The notes beneath the pieces are model-generated. The model made no database searches. It was not told where the DNA came from and was given only the letters and a program-made list of their open reading frames with translations. Of a stretch of 64,000 bases of DNA, positions 45,714 to 54,452 are shown in pieces. How positions within the stretch are numbered: the first letter of the stretch is position 1; every line of letters begins with the position of its first letter. The stretch is from JAQVEM01 sp964601205 (lineage in GTDB: Bacteria; Actinomycetota; Humimicrobiia; Humimicrobiales; Humimicrobiaceae). A program made the translations under genes and the position numbers. The stretch covers positions 1 to 64,000 of the forward strand of contig CAZRML010000007.1 of NCBI GenBank assembly GCA_964601205.1, read 5' to 3'.

Positions 45714-47306
45714 GTGAAAGTTAATAGAAAGATTTATGTAGCAATTGTAGTTTTTATTGTGGCAGCGCTTGTGAGTTCTGTTTTTATTGGCTGTAAGGGA
45801 GAAGAAAAAGCGGGAGGAACAATGAGGCTTTCTCTCCATGAGCCGGTATCTCTTGACCCGCCTAATTCCTATGAAAGTGAAGGTATACAGGTAATAAGAC
45901 AGGTATGGGACGGTCTGGTTGATTATAATCCGGAGACACTGGAAGTAGAACCTGCTATTGCAAAATCATGGGATATTAGCGATGATGGACTGGTTTATAC
46001 CTTTAATTTAGAGAAAGGTGTAAAGTTCCACAGCGGAAGAGAGGTTGTAGCAGATGATTTTGTTTATTCATGGTCAAGAGTTGCGCAGGCCGAGACTGCG
46101 TCCTACCTGGCATATCACCTGGAGCCAATAGTAGGTTATGATGAGCTTCAGGCAGGTGAAGGAGATACACTTGAAGGTGTAAAAGCTCTGGATGATTACA
46201 CGCTGGAAGTAACCCTTAAGTATCCATATGCTGATTTCATTAATACACTCGGTCATGTGGTATTTTATCCCGTAGCAAAGGAAGATATAGAAGAATGGGG
46301 TGACCAGTATGCGGAACACATAAATGGAACCGGTCCATTTAAATTTGTGGAGTGGAAGCATGACCAGTACATAGACCTTGAAAGAAACGATGACTACTTT
46401 GGAGAAAAGGCAAATCTGGAAAAAGTAAGATACCAGATTTTTGCTGACGAAAATACTGCGTTTCTTGAGTTCCAGGGTGGTAATATAGAATACTGCAGTA
46501 TTCCTCAGGGTAAAGTAGAAACCACATCAAGTGATCCTGATTACAAAGACCAGGTTATTAAAAAACCGCTTCTGGCAATTTACTATTTTGCAATGAATGT
46601 TCAGAGTGAACCATTTAAAGATAATCTGGCATTAAGAGAAGCTATTAATTATGCCATTGACAGGCAGAATATTATTGACGTTTTGATGGAAGGAGTTCCC
46701 ACACCTGCAACAGGTTTTGTGCCACCGGGAATTCCAGGTTTTAAAGAAGATCAATCAAAATATGCCTATGATGTAGAAATAGCCAAACAAAAACTTGAAG
46801 AAGCGGGCTATCCCGGTGGAGAGGGTCTGCCAGAACTTACATTTGGAATAAATATTGGCTCTGGACATGAAGTTATAGCTGAAGCAATGCAGGCTGACCT
46901 GGCTGAAGTAGGTATAGATGTAGAGATAGTTGGTATGGAATGGGGAGCAGCACTTGATGCTTTCAAGAACGGAGAAATTGGATTCTTCAGACTGGGATGG
47001 ATAGCTGATTATCCTACCATGGATAATTTCCTGTTCCCATTGTTTTATTCTGAATCCACAGATAATTACAGCGGTTATTCCAATCCTGAAGTAGACCAGA
47101 TGCTTCTTGATTCCAGAAAGACTATTGATGCTGAAGAAAGATATGCTAAATATAGGGAAGCAGAGAAAAAGATACTTGATGACTCGGCATTCGTGCTTGT
47201 TTATTACTATGGTGCAAGACGCATAGTTCAACCTTACGTTAAAGGATTCGTGCTTGATTCCATGGAGAATTATAATCTGAGCACGGTATGGCTTGAGAAG
47301 GAATAA
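45714..47306 (+). CDS. oppA: Oligopeptide-binding lipoprotein of the Opp-type ABC transporter
   Basis: 530 residues. A lipoprotein signal precedes lipobox F-I-G-C with Cys27, so the mature protein is anchored to the outer face of the membrane. The rest is a family 5 solute-binding protein (SBP_bac_5). SLDPPNSYESEG comes near the start, then VKFHSGREVVADDFVYSW (about residue 102), then LREAINYAIDRQNII (about residue 307), and the C-terminal FRLGWIADYPTMDNFL. It captures peptides for the permease encoded next. GTG start behind AAGGAGG. A 15-bp hairpin separates it from oppB. Confidence 0.93.
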   Translation: MKVNRKIYVAIVVFIVAALVSSVFIGCKGEEKAGGTMRLSLHEPVSLDPPNSYESEGIQVIRQVWDGLVDYNPETLEVEPAIAKSWDISDDGLVYTFNLEKGVKFHSGREVVADDFVYSWSRVAQAETASYLAYHLEPIVGYDELQAGEGDTLEGVKALDDYTLEVTLKYPYADFINTLGHVVFYPVAKEDIEEWGDQYAEHINGTGPFKFVEWKHDQYIDLERNDDYFGEKANLEKVRYQIFADENTAFLEFQGGNIEYCSIPQGKVETTSSDPDYKDQVIKKPLLAIYYFAMNVQSEPFKDNLALREAINYAIDRQNIIDVLMEGVPTPATGFVPPGIPGFKEDQSKYAYDVEIAKQKLEEAGYPGGEGLPELTFGINIGSGHEVIAEAMQADLAEVGIDVEIVGMEWGAALDAFKNGEIGFFRLGWIADYPTMDNFLFPLFYSESTDNYSGYSNPEVDQMLLDSRKTIDAEERYAKYREAEKKILDDSAFVLVYYYGARRIVQPYVKGFVLDSMENYNLSTVWLEKE

Positions 47307-47386
47307 ATGCGATTGATGAGTACCCACTAAACGGAACTGGTGGATACTAAAAATTGTTTTTATAAAAGTGAATGATATAGAAAGTG

Positions 47387-47421
47387 CATATAACCTGCAC
47401 CCCTGAGGTGCAGGTTATATG
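47387..47421 (+). promoter_or_regulatory. Perfect 15-bp hairpin between oppA and oppB
   Basis: Arms 47387-47401 and 47407-47421 match exactly around a 5-base loop. A T-rich run begins about 20 bases later, too far for a standard terminator. Such hairpins after binding-protein genes often stabilise the upstream message, keeping the binding protein in excess of the permease. Confidence 0.65.
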
Positions 47422-47457
47422 TTAAAGTGAAATTTATTATTTTTTTATTGTTATACT

Positions 47458-48402
47458 ATGTTTTTTTATATATTAAGAAGAATACTGCAGATTATCCCGG
47501 TTTTGATTGGCGTTACCCTGTTATTATTTATATTACTGTATATAATTCCCGAGGACCCTGCCAGGTTGATACTTCAAAAGGGCGCTACAGAACAGGCTCT
47601 TGAAAATTTAAGGGTAAAAATGGGAATAGATAAACCTCTATATGTACAGTACTGGAGATATGTGGCACAGCTTGCAAGGGGAGATCTTGGTATGTCTTAC
47701 AGATTCCGGCGGTCAGTAAACAGCATACTTGCCGATCACTATCCAAATTCAATAAAATTGGCCCTGGCTGCAATTTGTATAGAGATTGTAATTGGAATAA
47801 TGGCGGGGATTATTTCTGCGGTAAAAAGATATTCTTTCTGGGATACTCTGGTCACTGTCTCTACCACAATTGCTGTCTGTGTGCCTGTATTCTGGCTGGG
47901 AATGCTTCTCCAGATAATCTTCGGGCTGAAACTTGGCATATTGCCAATGTCGGGAATGGGCGATGGAAGCTTAAGGTATTACCTATTGCCTTCAATTACC
48001 CTTGCATCTGTATCAACTGCTTACGTGGCCAGAATGACAAGAAGCAGCATGCTGGAAGTTATGAGTAATGATTATATAGTAACGGCTTATTCTAAAGGAT
48101 TAACAAATTCAAGGGTAATAGGGAAGCATGCTTTAAAAAATGCTCTTATACCGGTGGTTACATTAATAGGGCTGGACCTGGGAGCTCTTATGGGGGGAGC
48201 TATTCTTACCGAAACAGTTTTTAGCTGGCCAGGGGTTGGAAGAGTTATCTATCTTGCAATACTGCAGAGAGATGCCCCGGTAGTAATTGGTGGAACATTA
48301 ATACTGGTGCTTATATTTGTTTTTATAAACCTTGTGGTGGACATAATATATGCATGGCTGGATCCAAGAATTAGATATCAAAAAAAAGAAATAAATGTAT
48401 AG
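47458..48402 (+). CDS. oppB: Oligopeptide ABC transporter permease, OppB type
   Basis: 314 residues with six predicted membrane helices. The N-terminal FYILRRILQIIPVLIGVTLL is characteristic of DppB/OppB proteins. The EAA-type coupling loop is AYSKGLTNSRVIGKHALKNALIPVV. The protein pairs with OppC in the membrane and contacts the ATPases. The ATG lacks a ribosome site and follows TATACT directly. It follows oppA after a 151-base gap containing a hairpin, and precedes oppC by 11 bases. Confidence 0.93.
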   Translation: MFFYILRRILQIIPVLIGVTLLLFILLYIIPEDPARLILQKGATEQALENLRVKMGIDKPLYVQYWRYVAQLARGDLGMSYRFRRSVNSILADHYPNSIKLALAAICIEIVIGIMAGIISAVKRYSFWDTLVTVSTTIAVCVPVFWLGMLLQIIFGLKLGILPMSGMGDGSLRYYLLPSITLASVSTAYVARMTRSSMLEVMSNDYIVTAYSKGLTNSRVIGKHALKNALIPVVTLIGLDLGALMGGAILTETVFSWPGVGRVIYLAILQRDAPVVIGGTLILVLIFVFINLVVDIIYAWLDPRIRYQKKEINV

Positions 48403-48413
48403 TTTTTAAGATT

Positions 48414-49334
48414 ATGTATCCTGAAAGTAAAATTGAGAAGGAAAAAGATAAATCAGAACCTTTTAAAGATATAGATTTAGAAGGTAAATATGCGAGGTCT
48501 TCGTTATATAAAGATGCCTGGAGAAGACTCAAAAAGAATAAGCTGGCAATGCTGGGTCTTGGAATTGTAATATTACTTATACTGGTTGCCATATTTGCAG
48601 GTCTTATTTCTCCGTATGACCCCATTGTAAGAGTAAAAGAAGAATCATCACTTTCCCCGAGCAGGTTACACATTTTTGGCACGGACCTTCTGGGAAGGGA
48701 TATTTTTAGCAGGGTAATATACGGAAGCAGGATTTCTATAGCAGTGGGCGTGGTTGCAGTGGGTATATCGGTGGCCATAGGATTATTTTTGGGTGCGCTT
48801 TCGGGGTATTTTGGTAATGTATCGGATGCTGTAATAATGAGAATTGCAGATATATTTTTCGCTTTTCCTTATGTACTTGGCGCCATTGCAATAATGACTG
48901 TGCTTGGTCCGGGTATTGTGAACATATTTATTGCAATTGGAATACTGGGCTGGGCTTCTTTTGCAAGATTATTCAGAAGTTCAATTTTATCTATTAAAAA
49001 CAAAGAATACATAGAAGCGGCGAGGGCGCTCGGTGCAGGTAATTATAGAATAATTATGAAGCATATTTTTCCTAATGCCATGGCGCCAATAATAGTGTAC
49101 GGTACAATGAACGTTGGAGCAGCAATAATAGTGGAAGCTGCTTTAAGTTTCCTGGGATTGGGGGTTCAGCCTCCAACTCCGGCATGGGGAAAAATGTTAT
49201 CAGAATCTCTTGACTATATTGATATCGCCCCCTGGATGATGTTATTTCCGGGTCTGGCTATTGTTATAACTGTGCTGGGATTTGTGCTGCTGGGGGATGG
49301 ACTGAGAGATGCTTTTGATCCAAGAATGAAATAG
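48414..49334 (+). CDS. oppC: Oligopeptide ABC transporter permease, OppC type
   Basis: 306 residues. A polar N-terminal stretch of about 40 residues is followed by six helices. Typical features are WRRLKKNKLAMLGLGIV, FGTDLLGRDIFSRVIYGSRIS and the coupling loop EAARALGAGNYRIIMKHIFPNAM. The ending FDPRMK is characteristic. It forms the permease heterodimer with OppB. Confidence 0.93.
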   Translation: MYPESKIEKEKDKSEPFKDIDLEGKYARSSLYKDAWRRLKKNKLAMLGLGIVILLILVAIFAGLISPYDPIVRVKEESSLSPSRLHIFGTDLLGRDIFSRVIYGSRISIAVGVVAVGISVAIGLFLGALSGYFGNVSDAVIMRIADIFFAFPYVLGAIAIMTVLGPGIVNIFIAIGILGWASFARLFRSSILSIKNKEYIEAARALGAGNYRIIMKHIFPNAMAPIIVYGTMNVGAAIIVEAALSFLGLGVQPPTPAWGKMLSESLDYIDIAPWMMLFPGLAIVITVLGFVLLGDGLRDAFDPRMK

Positions 49335-49367
49335 AAATTTTTAAAATAGAAATTTTTTGTGTTTAAA

Positions 49368-50372
49368 ATGTCAGACAATAATAAAGTTCTGGAAGTAAAC
49401 AATTTAAAAACTTATTTTTATACTGATGAAGGAGTAGTAAAAGCAGTAGATGGGATAAGTTTTGACCTTAAATTTGGGGAAACTCTTGGTATAGTTGGCG
49501 AAACAGGATCGGGTAAAAGTGTTACCGCGCTATCTATATTGAGATTAATCCCACAGCCGCCGGGTAAAATAGTAGGTGGGGAGATAATTTTTGATAAAAA
49601 AGATTTACTTAAAGTAAGCAATAAAAAACTCAGAAGTTACAGGGGTAACAGAATTTCTATGATTTTTCAGGACCCGATGACTTCGTTGAATCCAGTATAT
49701 ACTGTTGGCAATCAGATCATGGAATCTTTAATTATACACCAGAAAATGGATAAAAAATCTGCAGAGAAGGAAGCTGTTAAACTCCTGGAGATGGCGGGGA
49801 TAGCGGAAGTGGGAAAAAGACTGTCAAGCTACCCCCACGAATTCAGCGGCGGTATGCGGCAGAGGGTTATGATAGCCATGGCTATAGCCAACGCACCGGA
49901 TATATTAATAGCGGATGAGCCAACCACGGCTCTTGATGTGACAATTCAGGCACAGATACTGGAATTAATTGATGAGCTAAAATATAAAACAAATTCTTCT
50001 ATAATATTAATTACGCACGATTTAGGAGTTGTTGCGAAATATGCCAGAAGGGTGATGGTAATGTATGCAGGTAAAGCGGTGGAATATTCTACAGTTGATA
50101 ATATTTATTACAGGGCAATGCATCCCTATACAATAGGACTTATGAATTCTATTACCAGACTGGATAAAAGCAAAAAAGAAAGGCTCAAACCCATAGAGGG
50201 TTCTCCGCCGAGCCTTATAGACATTCCCCGTGGCTGTACTTTCAGAAATAGGTGCCCCTATAGAAAAGAAGAATGCAGCAGGAAGTTTCCTCCTCTGGTT
50301 GAAGTTGAGGAAGGGCATTTTGTAGCATGTTTTAGAGCCGGGGAAATATTTAAAGAACCGGACAGAGTATGA
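49368..50372 (+). CDS. oppD: Oligopeptide ABC transporter ATP-binding protein, OppD type
   Basis: About 334 residues. Walker A GETGSGKSVTA, Q-loop FQDPMTSLNPV, signature FSGGMRQRV, Walker B LIADEPTTALD and His-switch ITHDLG are all intact. The C-terminal oligopeptide/dipeptide extension carries RCPYRKEECSRKFPPL, with cysteines like those that bind an Fe-S cluster in this subfamily. I prefer ATG 49368 over GTG 49359 as the start; neither has a strong ribosome site. It works as a heterodimer with OppF. Confidence 0.93.
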   Translation: MSDNNKVLEVNNLKTYFYTDEGVVKAVDGISFDLKFGETLGIVGETGSGKSVTALSILRLIPQPPGKIVGGEIIFDKKDLLKVSNKKLRSYRGNRISMIFQDPMTSLNPVYTVGNQIMESLIIHQKMDKKSAEKEAVKLLEMAGIAEVGKRLSSYPHEFSGGMRQRVMIAMAIANAPDILIADEPTTALDVTIQAQILELIDELKYKTNSSIILITHDLGVVAKYARRVMVMYAGKAVEYSTVDNIYYRAMHPYTIGLMNSITRLDKSKKERLKPIEGSPPSLIDIPRGCTFRNRCPYRKEECSRKFPPLVEVEEGHFVACFRAGEIFKEPDRV

Positions 50373-50384
50373 AAGTTAAAAATT

Positions 50385-51383
50385 ATGGAAAATAATAATT
50401 TACTGGAAGTAAAAAATTTAAAAAAATATTTTAATCTGAGGAGTGGGTTCTTATTCCAGAAAAGTTCCGGGATAATAAAAGCAGTTGATGATATTAGTTT
50501 TAATATAAAAAAAGGTGAAACGTTTGGGCTGGTGGGAGAAAGTGGGTGTGGTAAATCAACGACCGTAAGAGTTATCCTGAGGTTGGCACCTCCTACAGAA
50601 GGTTCGGTTATTTACAATGGCGAAAATCTTTTTAAACTTGATGAAAGGCAGATGTTTAAGAAAAGAAGAGAGATGCAGATAATTTTCCAGGACCCCTATG
50701 CCTCACTTTCGCCGAGGATGACTATAGGTGATATTATAGGTGAACCGCTTGAAATACACGGAGTTGGTAGCAAAAAGGATAGAATGAAAAAGGTAAAGGA
50801 TCTATTGCACACAGTTGGTCTTAATCCCGAGCATATAAATAGATATCCACATGAATTTAGCGGAGGGCAAAGACAGAGGGTTGGGGTAGCAAGAGCTCTG
50901 GCATTAACGCCAAAATTACTATTATGCGATGAACCTGTTTCTGCTCTGGATGTATCTGTCCAGGCCCAGATATTAAATCTACTTACAGACTTACAGAAAG
51001 AGTTTGATTTAACTTATATGTTTATCGCACATGACCTTTCCGTAGTGAAACATGTTAGCGACAGAATTGGAGTCATGTACCTGGGAAAAATAATAGAAAT
51101 TGCTGATAGCGATGAACTTTACAAAAACCCGCTTCATCCATATACCATGGGATTATTATCCGCAATTCCAATTCCGGACCCTGAGCTGGAAAGAAAAAGG
51201 AAGAGAATTGTACTTGAGGGTGATGTCCCGAGCCCTATCGACCCGCCTTCAGGATGTAGTTTTCACCCGAGGTGTCCTTACGCACAGGACATTTGCGCAG
51301 TTAAGGAACCCCCACTGCTAAATTATTCAAAGAATGGCAAAGAGCACTTTGCTGCATGCTTTTTTGCAGGGAAACTAAGTTAA
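50385..51383 (+). CDS. oppF: Oligopeptide ABC transporter ATP-binding protein, OppF type
   Basis: 332 residues. Walker A GESGCGKSTTV, FQDPYASLSPRMTIG, signature FSGGQRQRVGVARAL, Walker B LLCDEPVSALD and IAHDLSVV are present, followed by the C-terminal extension with HPRCPYAQDIC. It completes the ATPase pair of the peptide importer. It starts 12 bases after oppD and is followed 43 bases later by the unusual binding lipoprotein. Confidence 0.93.
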   Translation: MENNNLLEVKNLKKYFNLRSGFLFQKSSGIIKAVDDISFNIKKGETFGLVGESGCGKSTTVRVILRLAPPTEGSVIYNGENLFKLDERQMFKKRREMQIIFQDPYASLSPRMTIGDIIGEPLEIHGVGSKKDRMKKVKDLLHTVGLNPEHINRYPHEFSGGQRQRVGVARALALTPKLLLCDEPVSALDVSVQAQILNLLTDLQKEFDLTYMFIAHDLSVVKHVSDRIGVMYLGKIIEIADSDELYKNPLHPYTMGLLSAIPIPDPELERKRKRIVLEGDVPSPIDPPSGCSFHPRCPYAQDICAVKEPPLLNYSKNGKEHFAACFFAGKLS

Positions 51384-51426
51384 AAACTATATATTAAATT
51401 GGGAGTATAATAATCTTCTCAGAGGT

Positions 51427-53178
51427 ATGTTGGTAACCGGGATGAATAAATTGATAAAAAATAAAAAATTAATTTTTATAATAATTGTTGCAGGTATCAG
51501 CGTAATTATTCTGAATTCCTGTATATATGATGACGCAGGTTTATTTGCCACGCTTGATGAAGAGAGTGCCGATTGCAGTCAGAATAGTCCTGTGGTGGAA
51601 TTAGATAAGGCCAGTAAAGAATTTTTCCTGGAATCAAAAGAAAAACAAATGAACAAAAATTTGCTCAATGATTCAAATATAAGAAAGGCTATATTTTATG
51701 CGATAGATAGAGATAAGATAGTTAACGAACTATTCAGTGAATATAATCAGGTTCATAATAGCCTGTTTCCGGAAGACTCTTATTATTATAGCCAGTCATG
51801 GTCAGAATATAATTATGATATAAACAAAGCAAAGGAATTTTTAGACATTGCGGGATATGGTGTCAATAATCCCCTGTATATTACGATTGGTTCTATCTCT
51901 AACAGCAGTACAAAACAAACCATAGAAGATATTATTAAAGAAGATTTAAGCAGAATCGGGATAAAAATATGGATTTTTAATAAATCTTCAGAAGAATGGT
52001 ATAGTGAGTGTGTGGGTAATGGCGAGTATGAGCTGGGTTTATGGTCAATTTATAATTTTGAAGGGGGCAATTTAGGCTATAGCTTTAGCTCTGAAAAAAT
52101 ACCATCAATGGCAACTGAAGAAAATAAATACTGTGAAAATTTTTACTGGTACAATAATCCGGAAGTTGACGGGCTGCTGAAGAGAATCGGGAACGAGGAA
52201 GATATCGATGTAAAAAGACAATTATATAAAGATGTACAGGATATGCTTGCTGATGATGCAGTAGTTCTTCCTCTGTACAATAGAATGTTTTATATTGCTT
52301 ATAATAATAAGAAATTACAGGATATAGATTTGAGTGTTAAGAACAATAAGGTCTTTTTCAACCTGGAAAAATGGAGTTTATATAATGGGGAAGATACACC
52401 GGATGCGGGTGAAAATGAGGTTATTATTGGTTTTGAGGGTGAGGATTATGAGTTAAATAATTTATTGAAGCGTGATTATATAAGTAGTCTCCTGATAAAA
52501 GGTTTGTGGGAAATAAATGAATATGGTGAATATGAAAATATTCTGGTGGATGAAGATTATAATCTGGAATATAATAGCCCGGGCTTATCTGAAAAAAAGG
52601 TTAAAGTTGTACTTAAAGATGAAATATTCTGGGAAGATGGCATGCCCATTACATCAAAAGATATTAAATACACGTTTGATTTAATTAGAGAAAATAATAA
52701 TCTAAATGGAGTTGATGAAGAATTCTCCAAAGTTAAGGAGATAGAAGTTATAAATGAAAAGGAATTTAATATTATTTTTAGTGAGTATGTTAAAAACTGG
52801 AAGAAGATTTTTAACTTTATTTTGTTACCCGAAGGAGCGCTGGATGAAAAAGGTATGGAGGATTTTTCAGTTAAAGATATAGTAGCAAACGGTCCATATA
52901 AAGTTGAGCAGTATATAAGTGATGAGTATTTATTATTGAAAAAGAATGATTTATATTTTAATGAAATTCCTGATATAGATTATTTTAAAATTTTGTTTGA
53001 TTCAGATATAAATAACCTGATAGGGATGCTAAAAGATAGCGAGCTGGATCTGCTGATTGTTCCTTTTGATATTGATTTAATTAAAGGGATAGATGAAGAT
53101 AAGAACCTTAACTTATTAATTAAACCCGGCAATATGATAGAGCACCTGGCTATATGCCTTAAACCAAAGGAAGATTGA
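51427..53178 (+). CDS. Solute-binding lipoprotein (family 5) with its two halves in swapped order
   Basis: 583 residues. A lipoprotein signal ends in I-L-N-S-C (Cys32). The order of family 5 landmarks is reversed compared with OppA upstream. The motif NIRKAIFYAIDRDKIV, which sits mid-protein in OppA (about residue 307), is here at residue 84. It is followed by the usual C-terminal half up to about residue 325. Only then comes the half that normally begins the mature protein: VIIGFEGEDYELNN (about 330) and FWEDGMPITSKDIKYTF (about 400). That half ends at HLAICLKP, where a normal protein would enter the R-x-A-I motif. This reads as a circular permutation, or the joined halves of two tandem genes. 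It lies 43 bases after oppF, so it probably serves the same transporter. The ATG at 51442 is an alternative start. Confidence 0.75.
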   Translation: MLVTGMNKLIKNKKLIFIIIVAGISVIILNSCIYDDAGLFATLDEESADCSQNSPVVELDKASKEFFLESKEKQMNKNLLNDSNIRKAIFYAIDRDKIVNELFSEYNQVHNSLFPEDSYYYSQSWSEYNYDINKAKEFLDIAGYGVNNPLYITIGSISNSSTKQTIEDIIKEDLSRIGIKIWIFNKSSEEWYSECVGNGEYELGLWSIYNFEGGNLGYSFSSEKIPSMATEENKYCENFYWYNNPEVDGLLKRIGNEEDIDVKRQLYKDVQDMLADDAVVLPLYNRMFYIAYNNKKLQDIDLSVKNNKVFFNLEKWSLYNGEDTPDAGENEVIIGFEGEDYELNNLLKRDYISSLLIKGLWEINEYGEYENILVDEDYNLEYNSPGLSEKKVKVVLKDEIFWEDGMPITSKDIKYTFDLIRENNNLNGVDEEFSKVKEIEVINEKEFNIIFSEYVKNWKKIFNFILLPEGALDEKGMEDFSVKDIVANGPYKVEQYISDEYLLLKKNDLYFNEIPDIDYFKILFDSDINNLIGMLKDSELDLLIVPFDIDLIKGIDEDKNLNLLIKPGNMIEHLAICLKPKED

Positions 53179-53247
53179 TTATTTTAATAAAATCAGCTGT
53201 CTTGGCATGCGGGGTTAATAGGGTTTAATCTGAATCAGTGTAATTTA

Positions 53248-53276
53248 TTGACAATAATACCTATTATTTTTAAAAT
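53248..53276 (+). promoter_or_regulatory. Promoter upstream of tRNA-Leu(GAG)
   Basis: A consensus TTGACA (53248-53253), 17-base spacer and TAAAAT (53271-53276). The mature tRNA starts about 85 bases after the expected transcript start, so a leader would be removed. A lone TATAAT at 53294-53299 lies nearer. Confidence 0.6.
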
Positions 53277-53367
53277 TAAATGATTATCTGGATTATAATA
53301 AGTTATGATAAAAGTTTTGGAATATATAATCCAGGGAACTTATGAATATGTGATAAAAAACCGGAGA

Positions 53368-53456
53368 GTCGGAATGGCGGAACTGGTAGACGCGCAAGGT
53401 TGAGGGCCTTGTGAACAGCATTGTTCATGGGGGTTCAAGTCCCCCTTCCGACACCA
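53368..53456 (+). tRNA. tRNA-Leu (anticodon GAG)
   Basis: The acceptor stem pairs GTCGGAA with TTCCGAC, and CCA is encoded. The anticodon stem CAAGG/CCTTG holds loop TTGAGGG, anticodon GAG, reading CUC and CUU. The variable arm is long as in class II tRNAs, and the T-loop GGTTCAAGTCC is standard. Complete at 89 bases. Confidence 0.97.
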
Positions 53457-53547
53457 TTAAATTCAACATTTGCGGTTGAGAATATAAATCCAGAATAAGT
53501 AAAACTTGCTGGATGAATGTTTTAGGGACCTGTAAGGGAGCAATTGA

Positions 53548-53961
53548 TTAATTCATTTCTTCCGCTCTTTTATGCGCGATTTCTGCTTCTTTATATTTAC
53601 CCTGTCTTCCCAGGATTATATGTAAAATTCTCCATGCATCTCTGTTATTTTCATCTAATTTAATTAATTCTCTAATGATTTCTTCAGACTGGAGATATTT
53701 ATTTTGCTTGAAAAGGGTAGCACCGAGACATAATAATGCTTCAATGTATCTGTCATCTAATTCAAGGGCTTCCCTGCAGGCCAGTTCTGCTTCATCATAT
53801 TTTCCCTGTTTGTAAAAGCTTAAACCATAATAATACCATGCTTCCTTGAATTTTCTATCCATCTTAAGAGCGTTATTGCAGGCTCTTATAACTTCATCAT
53901 ATTTTCCCTGTTTTAGAAGGATTTCAATAAAATATACCCATGCATCTTTTTCGTTCTCCAT
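53548..53961 (-). CDS. Small tetratricopeptide-repeat protein
   Basis: About 137 residues made almost entirely of four 34-residue TPR units: ILLKQGKYDEVIRACNNAL, LSFYKQGKYDEAELACREAL, ATLFKQNKYLQSEEIIREL and IILGRQGKYKEAEIAHKRA. There is no signal peptide or membrane segment, so it is cytoplasmic. TPRs bind other proteins; the partner is unknown and no neighbour suggests one. An in-frame TTG at 53973 would add four residues; I chose the ATG at 53961. It is convergent with the tRNA-Leu gene and divergent from amrS. Confidence 0.75.
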   Translation of the reverse strand: MENEKDAWVYFIEILLKQGKYDEVIRACNNALKMDRKFKEAWYYYGLSFYKQGKYDEAELACREALELDDRYIEALLCLGATLFKQNKYLQSEEIIRELIKLDENNRDAWRILHIILGRQGKYKEAEIAHKRAEEMN

Positions 53962-53973
53962 ATTCCCGGTCAA

Positions 53974-54437
53974 TCCTTACGGTTAATATAATTAATTAAA
54001 ATTAAATATACAGCATATTAAATCATAATTTTATAAACAAAATAGTTATTAATTGCTATAAACAGGTTTACGTAAAAAAAATTATTTTTTATAATATCAG
54101 ATTTAAAAACATATTCACTCATTTTTCTCTGTTATTTATTTAATATATATTAAAAAGAAACTGTTAAAATATTTTAGAAGTTACCTTTCATCTGGTTTAT
54201 TCTATATATTTAACAGTTATAATACAATATTTTTATATATTATTAATATAATTATAAATGAAAAAAGTAAATATTTAAAAGGAATCATTTTTTTCGGGAA
54301 AATTTACTTGATGTAAATTATTTTTTTTATATGTAAAACTTAACCAATTATTTATCTTAAAATAAATCATTTTAATAATATCACTGCTGGTTATATAATT
54401 ATAACAGTTGTTTTTTGTGGTATGGCATTAATTATTA
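53974..54437. other. Very AT-rich divergent intergenic region
   Basis: Some 460 bases between the TPR gene and amrS, almost entirely A and T from 54000 to 54400. It can hold promoters in both directions, including a TATAAT-like string near 54220. I found no RNA gene, convincing hairpin or protein remnant. Confidence 0.5.
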
Positions 54438-54452
54438 GTGACGGGGATACAA

